Assembly (NCBI RefSeq): GCF_006439395.2
Contig: NZ_CP083950.1
Span: 2,542,001 to 2,606,000, forward strand
Direction: 5' to 3'
Length of the DNA: 64,000 nt
DNA from: Mesorhizobium sp. B4-1-4
Lineage (GTDB): Bacteria > Pseudomonadota > Alphaproteobacteria > Rhizobiales > Rhizobiaceae
Below, piece after piece: positions 7,253 through 14,351 of the stretch. Numbering within the stretch: the stretch's first letter is position 1; each line of letters opens with the position of its first letter. Under the pieces are notes generated by a model. It was not told where the DNA came from and did no database searches. It saw only the letters and a list, made by a program, of their open reading frames with translations. The translations under genes and the position numbers were made by a program.

Positions 7253-8029
7253 ATGCCGAAATCCCCAATGCCCTTCTTCTGGTACGAGCTGATGACCACG
7301 GACCTCGACGCCGCCGAGGCATTCTACACCAAGGTTGTCGGCTGGACGGCGCAGCCCTTTGACAAAGCTCCCGGCATGCCGCGCTACATCGTCATGAATG
7401 TCGGCGAGCGAGGCGTCGGCGGCCTGATGACGATACCCGAGGACGCGGCCAAGATGGGCATGCCGCCCGCCTGGCTGGGTTATATCCATACCAGGGACGT
7501 CGATGCCGCCACGGCATCGCTGCAGAAAGCTGGCGGTACCGTTCATCGCCAGCCCGACGACATTCCAGGCGTCGGCCGCTTCGCCGTCGTCGCCGATCCG
7601 CAAGGCGCGACCTTCATGTTCCTGCAGCCGAACGGTCCGGACCAACCCGTCGTGCCGGCCGCGACGCCCGGTCATATCGGCTGGCACGAGCTCTACACGT
7701 CGGATTGGAAGGCCGCATTCGATTTCTATTCCAGCCAGTTCGGCTGGGCCAATGCCGGGGATTTCGACATGGGGCCGATGGGCATCTATCAGACCTTCAC
7801 GGCCGGCCCCGAATCCGGCGGCGGCATCATGAACAAGCCGGAGCAGATCCCGGTGCCGGTCTGGCAGTTCTATTTCAACGTGACAGCCATCGACGCGGCG
7901 GCCAAACGCGTGACCGACAATGGCGGCAAGGTCCTGATGGGGCCGATGGAGGTCCCCGGCGGCAGCTGGATCGTGCAGTGCCAGGATCCGCTGGGCGCCC
8001 ATTTCGCGCTGATGGCGCCGGGACGTTAA
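7253..8029 (+). CDS. VOC-family protein with two glyoxalase-like domains
   Basis: This 258-residue cytoplasmic protein is made of two vicinal-oxygen-chelate domains. The first begins FFWYELMTTDLDAAEAFYTK and ends near residue 125 (ADPQGATFMFLQP); the second begins GWHELYTSDWKAAFDFYSSQ and ends QDPLGAHFALMAP. The WYEL/WHEL and DP.GA..F signatures are typical of the glyoxalase/bleomycin-resistance group. Members bind a metal and act as lyases, dioxygenases or binding proteins; the substrate cannot be told here. The ATG at 7253 is preceded by GTGAGGAGACCGACA, a strong ribosome-binding site, so I prefer it to the longer frame from 7166. It stands alone, divergent from preT. Confidence 0.88.
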   Translation: MPKSPMPFFWYELMTTDLDAAEAFYTKVVGWTAQPFDKAPGMPRYIVMNVGERGVGGLMTIPEDAAKMGMPPAWLGYIHTRDVDAATASLQKAGGTVHRQPDDIPGVGRFAVVADPQGATFMFLQPNGPDQPVVPAATPGHIGWHELYTSDWKAAFDFYSSQFGWANAGDFDMGPMGIYQTFTAGPESGGGIMNKPEQIPVPVWQFYFNVTAIDAAAKRVTDNGGKVLMGPMEVPGGSWIVQCQDPLGAHFALMAPGR

Positions 8030-8105
8030 GGGAACTGCGACGGCTCGCACGAACAGACGGCCATTCATCACGTCGCCGACGAACGGCGGTCCCGGCTGGC
8101 GCCCG

Positions 8106-8594
8106 TTATTCCGGCGCCAGCACGGCGACCTTGAGATCAGCTTTCTTCGCACCGCTGAACTGGAGGGTGGCCTGGCCGGCAGCAAGCTTGAAGCGCACGC
8201 TCTTGCGGATACCCGGGCAAGTCTTGACGCCGCTGTAATCTGCCGATCTCACGGCCTTGCCATCCTGGATGACATCGATCCAGGCCTCGCCCGACAGGCT
8301 TATCTGGATGCTCCCTTCGGGCGGCACGGCCACACTCGCGACGGCGCCAAACGTGCCCGGCGCTGGCGCATGCTCGGGCCGCATCGCGAAGCCGGCCTTC
8401 TCGACCGGCACCAGTGCGAGATCCGCTGCCGCACCGAGCGCCAGCGTTGCCCCCGACGGCGTTGCCGGCGCCGCGGGAAACAGCGCCTGTTCGCGCGTCA
8501 CCGGCCATTTGAAGGCCTCACACCCCGCGTCCTCGGCCATGACGGCGGTCGTCGCCGCCAGCATGGCTGCAAAACCAAGAACGAGTGTCTTCAT
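8106..8594 (-). CDS. small exported protein of unknown function
   Basis: This 162-residue protein has a clear Sec signal peptide (MKTLVLGFAAMLAATTAVMA, cleavage after AMA/E). The mature part has a single early cysteine (EDAGCEAFKWPVTREQALF) and a second at KTCPGIRKS, which could pair as a disulfide. Its C-terminal half (SIQISLSGEAWIDVIQDGKA, then RFKLAAGQATLQFSGAKKAD) reads like a beta-sandwich that binds or shields a ligand in the periplasm. I do not recognise a named family. The ATG at 8594 was chosen because it starts the signal peptide. It is convergent with the VOC gene and divergent from doxX. Confidence 0.75.
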   Translation of the reverse strand: MKTLVLGFAAMLAATTAVMAEDAGCEAFKWPVTREQALFPAAPATPSGATLALGAAADLALVPVEKAGFAMRPEHAPAPGTFGAVASVAVPPEGSIQISLSGEAWIDVIQDGKAVRSADYSGVKTCPGIRKSVRFKLAAGQATLQFSGAKKADLKVAVLAPE

Positions 8595-8816
8595 GGCGGG
8601 ACTCCATAGGACCAAATGGCGGATCGGGAGAGATTTGCGCCAACTATAGCGCCACGATGCAAGATGACCAGTGCAACCAATCGGTTCGCTTCGCCTTCTT
8701 TGTCTGCCCAATCATGTCCTCCTCACCGACAATTGATACCGGTGCGAACGTTGTGAATGGTCCGGCTTTCGGGGATGCTCTATGGCCGGGCCGGGAGGGA
8801 CAAGACGGAGTTCTAG

Positions 8817-9209
8817 ATGAAGCTTTTCGAAGGTCTTGCCAGATACCAGCCGCAGGCGCTCGGCGTGCTGCGCATCATGACCGCGCTGCAGTTCATCGAA
8901 CATGGCAGCCAGAAGCTGTTCAACTTCCCGGCAAGCGCCCAAGCCCACGCCCTCACCGGGCTGACCACGACTGCCGGCATCCTTGAATTCGCCGGCGGCA
9001 TCCTGCTGGCGCTTGGCCTGTTCACCCGTCCGGTCGCGTTCCTCCTGGCCGGCGAAATGGCAATCGCCTATTTCTCGGCGCACATGCCGCGCGACTTCTT
9101 CCCGGTCAACAACAGCGGCGACGCGGCGGTCTCGTTCTGCTTCATCTTCCTTTATCTCGTCTTTGCCGGCGCCGGAGCCTTCGCGCTCGACAACCAACGC
9201 AACGCATGA
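8817..9209 (+). CDS. DoxX-family membrane protein
   Basis: This 130-residue integral membrane protein of the DoxX family has four predicted helices. The opening (LARYQPQALGVLRIMTALQF, then EHGSQKLFNFP) is the family signature; later helices include LEFAGGILLALGLFTRPVAF and VSFCFIFLYLVFAGAGAFAL. DoxX proteins are quinone- or sulfur-oxidation-associated in some organisms and support resistance to thiol stress in others, so a precise role cannot be given. It is a single gene, convergent with the dimethylglycine-dehydrogenase-like gene and separated from it by a hairpin. Confidence 0.87.
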   Translation: MKLFEGLARYQPQALGVLRIMTALQFIEHGSQKLFNFPASAQAHALTGLTTTAGILEFAGGILLALGLFTRPVAFLLAGEMAIAYFSAHMPRDFFPVNNSGDAAVSFCFIFLYLVFAGAGAFALDNQRNA

Positions 9210-9218
9210 TGCCCCCGT

Positions 9219-9241
9219 GCGGGGGTGAACCTCACCCCCGC
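9219..9241. terminator. bidirectional hairpin between convergent genes
   Basis: The 10-bp perfect stem GCGGGGGTGA / TCACCCCCGC has a 3-nt loop (ACC). It begins 10 nt after the doxX stop, and its right arm contains the stop codon of the opposing flavoprotein gene (9232-9234). It is symmetrical and could end transcripts from both sides, though neither strand has a U-tract. Confidence 0.5.
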
Positions 9242-11658
9242 ATCCGTTCGAAATTCGCATCGAACAGTGGCGTGGCCTGGATGCGCGCCGCATGCCGCTT
9301 GCCCAGCAACTCGATTTCGAACCCGTCGCTCTCGTCGGCGATCTCCTTCGGCACATAGCCTACCGCGACGGATTTTTTGGAATGATGCGCGTAGCCGCCG
9401 GAGGTCACCCAGCCGCGCACCGCGCCGCCGAACCAGATCGGCTCGTCGCCGATGACATCGGCATCGTCGGCCTCGACGATGAAAGTGCGCAGGCGCAGCT
9501 TGCCGCCCTGCTTGCGCTCGGCGAGTGCCGCCGCCTTGCCGATGAAATCGGCCTCCTTCCCATAGGCAACGAAGCGGTCGAGCCCGGCTTCCAGCGGCCC
9601 GTAGATCGGCCTGTATTCGCGTCCCCACGAGCCGTAATTCTTCTCCAGCCGCAGCGCGTTGAGCGCGCGTGAACCGAACAGGCCGATGCCGAATTCCGCG
9701 CCGGCCGCCATCAGCGCCTGGAACGCCGCACGCTGATAATCCGGCGCCACCCAGATCTCGTAGCCGAGGTCACCGGTGTAGCTGACGCGGCCGACAAGGC
9801 ATGGCGCCATGCCGATATCCATTTTCGCGACCGCCATGAACGGAAACGCTGCGTTCGAGACATCCGCACGGCTGACCTTGACCAACACATCCCGCGCTTT
9901 CGGCCCAGCGACGGCGAGGCCGGTGAGTTTCGCTCCCAGCGCTTCGATGCGCACCGAACCGTCCTTCGGCAGATGCGCCTCGAACCAGCGCATGTGGTAT
10001 TCCTCGGCGATGCCCGAGCCGGCGAGGAACCAGCCATCGGCTCCGAGATTGGCCAGCGTGAAATCGCCGATCAGTCTGCCGTCGTCCTTCAGCATCGGCG
10101 CCAGCGTCATGCGGCCGGGCTTCGGCAGTTTGCAGGCAAGCATCCGGTCGAGCCAGGCCGCCGCCCCCTCGCCCGTCACCTTGTATTTGGCGAAGCTCGA
10201 AATCTCCGACAGGCCGACACCATTGCGCACCGTTGCGACCTCGCTGGCGACATGGGCGAAATCGCTCGAACGGCGCCATGAGAACTCGTCCTTGACGCCC
10301 TCCGGCGCATACCAGAGCGGCACTTCCAACCCGTAGGCGACGCCCCATTGCGCGCCCCGGGCCGACAACAGGTCGTAGACCGGAGTTGTCTTCAGCGGCC
10401 GTCCGGCCGGCAATTCCTCATTGGGAAAGCGGATCGAGAAGCGCCTGGAATAGTTCTCCCGCACCTTGGCGTTGGTGTAGGCCATCGTCGCCCAGTCGCC
10501 GTAGCGCGCCACATCCATCGCCCAGATATCGGCGCCGGGATCGCCCTCGATCATCCAGTTCGACAGCGCCAGGCCGACGCCGCCGCCCTGGCTGAATCCC
10601 GCCATCACACCGCAGGCGACCCAAAAGCCCGGCAGGCCGCGCACCGGCCCGACCAGCGGGTTGCCGTCGGGCGCGAAAGTGAAGGGCCCGTTGATGATCT
10701 GCTTGATGCCCGTGTTCTGGAAGGCCGGGAAATGCCGGAAGCCGACCTCCAGCGACGGTGCGATGCGGTCGATGTCCGGCGCCAGCAATTCATGGCCGAA
10801 ATTCCACGGCGTCTGGTATTCGGACCATGGCTTGTTGGCCTTCTCATAGGTCCCCATCAGCATGCCGCCGCGCTCCTGGCGCAGATACAGCTCACCGTCG
10901 AAATCGACCGCGTGGATGATCTCGGTGCCTGTCTTGGCGTTCCAGTCGGCAACCTCCGGCATGTCCTCGGTGATCAGGTACATGTGCTCCATGGCCAGAA
11001 CCGGCAGTTCGAGCCCGACCATCCGGCCGACTTCGCGTGCCCACAGACCGCCGGCATTGACGACATGCTCGGCCACCACCTCGCCCCTGTTGGTGATGAC
11101 GCGCCACATCCCGTCGGGCCGCCGCACGATGTCCTCGACCTTGGTGAAGCGCTCGACCTCGGCGCCGAGCTTGCGCGCGGCCTTGGCATAGGCGTGCGTC
11201 ACGCCCGAAGGGTCGAGATGGCCGTCCTCCTTGTTACGGACCGCTCCGACGAACTGCTTGGGGTCGAGCAGCGGCATCAATTCGGCCGCCTCTTTCGCCG
11301 AGATTTCCTCGAGGTCGATGCCGAGATAACGGCCCTTGGCGACGACACCGCGCAGCCAGTCCAGCCGCGCCTCGGTCGCGGCGAGCAGCACGCCGCCTGT
11401 CAGATGCACCCCGGTCGCCTGACCGGAGAGCTCCTCGATCTCCTTGTAGAGGTTGATGGTGTATTTCTGCAGCTTGGCGACGTTGGGGTCGCCGTTGATC
11501 GTGTGCATGCCGCCCGCCGCGTGCCAGGTCGAACCGGAGGTCAGTTCGTCGCGCTCCAGGAGCACCACGTCGGTCCAGCCGTGGCGGGCAAGATGGAACA
11601 GCACGGAACACCCGACGACACCGCCGCCAATGACCACGACCTTTGCATGCGATTTCAT
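9232..11658 (-). CDS. dimethylglycine/sarcosine dehydrogenase-like FAD protein with GcvT domain
   Basis: This 808-residue flavoprotein demethylates an N-methyl amine (dimethylglycine- or sarcosine-like) and passes the one-carbon unit to folate. The N-terminal half is a DAO-type FAD domain: VVVIGGGVVGCSVLFHLARH is the dinucleotide motif, and SGSTWHAAGG (His46) matches the site that carries covalent FAD in mammalian DMGDH. The C-terminal half from about residue 430 is a GcvT-like aminomethyltransferase domain (VRNGVGLSEISSFAKYKVTG; SYTGDLGYEIWVAPDYQRAA; GLFGSRALNALRLEKNYGSW). The length matches DMGDH-type fusions. It lies 240 bp downstream of the MttB-family gene on the same strand, which supports a role in breakdown of methylated amines such as betaines. 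The exact substrate is open. Confidence 0.9.
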   Translation of the reverse strand: MKSHAKVVVIGGGVVGCSVLFHLARHGWTDVVLLERDELTSGSTWHAAGGMHTINGDPNVAKLQKYTINLYKEIEELSGQATGVHLTGGVLLAATEARLDWLRGVVAKGRYLGIDLEEISAKEAAELMPLLDPKQFVGAVRNKEDGHLDPSGVTHAYAKAARKLGAEVERFTKVEDIVRRPDGMWRVITNRGEVVAEHVVNAGGLWAREVGRMVGLELPVLAMEHMYLITEDMPEVADWNAKTGTEIIHAVDFDGELYLRQERGGMLMGTYEKANKPWSEYQTPWNFGHELLAPDIDRIAPSLEVGFRHFPAFQNTGIKQIINGPFTFAPDGNPLVGPVRGLPGFWVACGVMAGFSQGGGVGLALSNWMIEGDPGADIWAMDVARYGDWATMAYTNAKVRENYSRRFSIRFPNEELPAGRPLKTTPVYDLLSARGAQWGVAYGLEVPLWYAPEGVKDEFSWRRSSDFAHVASEVATVRNGVGLSEISSFAKYKVTGEGAAAWLDRMLACKLPKPGRMTLAPMLKDDGRLIGDFTLANLGADGWFLAGSGIAEEYHMRWFEAHLPKDGSVRIEALGAKLTGLAVAGPKARDVLVKVSRADVSNAAFPFMAVAKMDIGMAPCLVGRVSYTGDLGYEIWVAPDYQRAAFQALMAAGAEFGIGLFGSRALNALRLEKNYGSWGREYRPIYGPLEAGLDRFVAYGKEADFIGKAAALAERKQGGKLRLRTFIVEADDADVIGDEPIWFGGAVRGWVTSGGYAHHSKKSVAVGYVPKEIADESDGFEIELLGKRHAARIQATPLFDANFERMRG

Positions 11659-11722
11659 GGATTTTTCTCGTTAGTTCAGTGAGTTGAGAAGAAGGAGTGA
11701 ATCGGAATGGCAGCGCCAGGCG

Positions 11723-11873
11723 CCCCCCTCTGGCCTGCCGGCCATCTCCCCCTCAAGGGGGGAGATTAACAATGGGGGCGCCGCATCACCCTTTTCAACG
11801 GTAATTGGCGAAAGAAAAAATGACAGCCAATCTCCCCCCTTGAGGGGGAGATGCCCGGCAGGGCAGAGGGGGG
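11723..11873. repeat. nested palindromic intergenic element, related copy D
   Basis: This 151-bp element has 10-bp perfect outer arms CCCCCCTCTG / CAGAGGGGGG. It has inner hairpins around ATCTCCCCCTCAAGGGGGGAGAT on the left and ATCTCCCCCC..GAGGGGGAGAT on the right, CCTGCCGGC / GCCCGGCAGG subarms, and a central ATTGGCGAAA. The plan is that of copies A-C but with CTCAAG in place of the ATAGTG loop, so it looks like a diverged subfamily. It sits between the MttB-family gene and the flavoprotein gene. Confidence 0.75.
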
Positions 11874-11897
11874 TGTGCGCGCGCAAACCTCTGCGCA

Positions 11898-13445
11898 TCA
11901 CGGCTCACCCTGCCCGATCGCCTCGCGCCGCTTCGCCACATACGCCTCCAACGCCTCGCGCACGGCGATATCCATGACCGGCTCGACATAATCCTCCAGC
12001 GCCTTCTTCCACAGCCGCGTTGCGCGCGCGGTCGCGTCAAGCCCGCCGGCCTCCTGCCAGGTCTCGTAGTTCTGCCAGTTGGACAGCATCGGCTGGTAAA
12101 AGGCGGTGGCATAGCGCTCCAGCGTATGCGGCTCGCCGAAGAAATGGCCGCCGGTCGGCACTGCCCCCAGCGCCTCGACGGCAAGCTCGGCCTCGTCGAC
12201 CACGATCGGGCGCAGGAACTCCATCATGTGCTGGATCATCTCGACATCGATGATGAACTTTTCGAAGGACGCCGTCAGCCCGCCCTCCTGCCAGCCTGCT
12301 GCATGGTAGACGAGATTGCCGTGGCCGAGCACCGCGCCCCAGAGCGCCATCAGCGTCTCGTAAGCGCCTTGCGCATCGGCGGCGTTGGAGGCCGATCCCG
12401 GCGTCGTCCGGTACGGCAACCCGTAGCGCCGGGCCAGTTGTCCCGATGCAATATTGGCCTTGGTGTTCTCCGGCGTGCCGAATGCCGGCGCACCGGACTT
12501 CATGTCGACATTGGAGGTGAAGGCGCCGTACATCACCGGCGCGCCCGGCCGCACCAATTGCGTCAGCATGACGCCGGACAGTGCCTCGGCATTCTGCTGC
12601 GCCAGCGCGCCGGCCAGCGTCACCGGGCTCATTGCCCCCATCAGCGTGAACGGCGTCACCGCCACAGACTGGCCGTACTCGGCCATCGTCATCAGCCCCT
12701 CGGCCATCATCTCGTCGAAGCGGCGCGGCGAGTTGACCGAGATGATGGTGGCGATGCCCGGATCGTCACGCATCTGGTCCAGCGTCAGCCCGCGCGCGAT
12801 CGCCATCATCTCGATGCCGTCCAGCGCCCTGCCCCGACCGATCGCCGAGACATGAAAGCTCTTGTCGGTCAGCGTCAGATTGGTGAAGTAGGTATCGAGA
12901 TGGCGTGAATTGGCCGGCAGCTCGACCGGCGCGCAGACCTGGTTGCCGAGCATGTGGACGCAGTTGAAATGCTGCGCCAGCCGGGTGAGGTCGGCATAGT
13001 CGCGCAGATTGCCGGCGCGCCGGCCACGCTCCATGTCGTGCACATTGGGTGGACCGGCAACAAGCGTGAAATTGATGGTGTTGCCGCCCAGGTGAACGGC
13101 GTTGCCCGGATTGCGCGGCGTTAGGCGATAGCTGGACCGCGTCGTCTTCAGCGCCTCGTCGACCATGCCGCGATCGATGCGGACATTGGCCGTTGCGTGG
13201 TTGACCTTGGCGCCGGCCTGCTCGAACAGCGACAGCGCCCGCGGGCTCATCACCTCGATGCCGAAATTCTCCAGAACGTGCATCGACGCCTGGTGGATTG
13301 CCTCGATCTGGTCGGCGGACAGCAACGCCATCGGCGGATAGGGATTCCTCACCCGCCGGGGCGGCAGTTGCGGAATGGGCGCTGGCCCCCTGTTGCTGGT
13401 GCGCTCGGCGCCGCGCTTGCGTCTTGGCTCGTTCATGCCCGACAT
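11898..13445 (-). CDS. trimethylamine methyltransferase (MttB) family protein, non-pyrrolysine type
   Basis: This 515-residue member of the MttB superfamily (COG5598) transfers a methyl group from a quaternary or tertiary amine to a corrinoid protein in characterised relatives. Recognisable segments are ADQIEAIHQASMHVLENFGI near the N-terminus and HLGGNTINFTLVAGPPNVHD, NLTLTDKSFHVSAIGRGRAL, GAMSPVTLAGALAQQNAEAL and YRTTPGSASNAADAQGAYET further on. The frame has no amber codon, so pyrrolysine is not used, as in glycine-betaine methyltransferases. The ATG at 13445 is used; one at 13436 is also possible, and neither has a strong Shine-Dalgarno sequence. It lies just upstream of the dimethylglycine-dehydrogenase-like gene. 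No corrinoid protein is seen in the window. Confidence 0.88.
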   Translation of the reverse strand: MSGMNEPRRKRGAERTSNRGPAPIPQLPPRRVRNPYPPMALLSADQIEAIHQASMHVLENFGIEVMSPRALSLFEQAGAKVNHATANVRIDRGMVDEALKTTRSSYRLTPRNPGNAVHLGGNTINFTLVAGPPNVHDMERGRRAGNLRDYADLTRLAQHFNCVHMLGNQVCAPVELPANSRHLDTYFTNLTLTDKSFHVSAIGRGRALDGIEMMAIARGLTLDQMRDDPGIATIISVNSPRRFDEMMAEGLMTMAEYGQSVAVTPFTLMGAMSPVTLAGALAQQNAEALSGVMLTQLVRPGAPVMYGAFTSNVDMKSGAPAFGTPENTKANIASGQLARRYGLPYRTTPGSASNAADAQGAYETLMALWGAVLGHGNLVYHAAGWQEGGLTASFEKFIIDVEMIQHMMEFLRPIVVDEAELAVEALGAVPTGGHFFGEPHTLERYATAFYQPMLSNWQNYETWQEAGGLDATARATRLWKKALEDYVEPVMDIAVREALEAYVAKRREAIGQGEP

Positions 13446-13653
13446 CAAAGCCGTGGCCGACCGGCCGGTCTGTCAGGAATACGCCATTTGCAGACGTGAT
13501 TTTAGCGACGGCGGCATTTCCATGACGCCACTTTATAAAGAGCGGCAACCCACGTCGAAATAACGATATCGCATTTTTTGAAGCGCCCGCGCTGGCGATG
13601 CGTTAATGGCGGCAGCAAGATTCCCTTTATGATTTCGGCCTATTGCTCATCCA

Positions 13654-14244
13654 ATGCGTAGATCGAGTTTTAGTAAAATTGTAGCGATTGGCGTGTTGCT
13701 GGCACTTTCGGCGTGCGCGACCGCGCCCAGCCATATCAACAATGTCTGCGCCGTCTTCGACCAGAATGATGGCTGGTTCGACAATTGGCAGTCGGCCGCC
13801 GAGCGCACCTCGCAGAAATACGGCGTGCCGGTCCCTGTGCTGATGGCGACGGTGCGCAAGGAATCCGGCTTCAAGAGCAACGCAAGGCCGCCGCGCACCA
13901 AGCTGCTCGGCTTCATTCCATGGAAGCACGTCTCGTCAGCCACCGGCTTCTCGCAGGCGCTGGACGGCACCTGGTCGCAATATCAGAACGAAACAGGCAA
14001 TTGGGCGGCGCGGCGGACCAAATTCGCCGATGCCGTCGACTTCGTCGGCTGGTACCACTCCAAAACAGCCGATAGCTACGGCGTCGCCCGCAACGACACC
14101 TACAACCTTTACCTCGCCTACTATCTCGGCTGGACCGCCTACGGTCGCGGCAACCGTGGCGACGCCGGGGTGCAGAGCTACGCCCGGGCCACCGACAAGA
14201 TGGCCCGCGACTATGCCGAACAGCTGAGGCAATGCGGCAGCTGA
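13654..14244 (+). CDS. lipoprotein with lytic-transglycosylase (SLT)-like domain
   Basis: This 196-residue lipoprotein has a signal peptide ending in the lipobox LSAC (KIVAIGVLLALSACATAPSH), so it should be anchored in a membrane. The mature part matches an SLT/lysozyme-like fold: AERTSQKYGVPVPVLMATVR, then KESGFKSNARPP, where the glutamate of KESGF is the expected catalytic acid, and SSATGFSQALDGTWSQYQNE as the GFSQ/GLMQ-type motif. The C-terminal YNLYLAYYLGWTAYGRGNR continues the fold. It probably cleaves or binds peptidoglycan glycan strands locally. It is a single gene divergent from the MttB-family gene and convergent with the peptide ABC transporter. Confidence 0.87.
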   Translation: MRRSSFSKIVAIGVLLALSACATAPSHINNVCAVFDQNDGWFDNWQSAAERTSQKYGVPVPVLMATVRKESGFKSNARPPRTKLLGFIPWKHVSSATGFSQALDGTWSQYQNETGNWAARRTKFADAVDFVGWYHSKTADSYGVARNDTYNLYLAYYLGWTAYGRGNRGDAGVQSYARATDKMARDYAEQLRQCGS

Positions 14245-14256
14245 CGCGCTGCCAAG

Positions 14257-14350
14257 AGCAATTCCAGCAAAAGTGCGCGGCGGTTTTCCCGTCCGCAATT
14301 ACAAACTCTAAAGCGGGTCAACGATTCCACCAAACGCTGAACCGCTCGAG
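14257..14350. repeat. rhizobial extragenic repeat fragment
   Basis: The stretch runs from AGAGCAATTCCAGCAAAAGT, through CGGTTTTCCCGTCCGCAATT, to GATTCCACCAAACGCTGAAC and CGCTCGAGC. I recognise this sequence type from memory as a dispersed repeat in Rhizobiales genomes. It fills the gap between two convergent genes and probably has no coding role. A shorter related piece lies at 40087-40111. Confidence 0.6.
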
Positions 14351-14351
14351 C

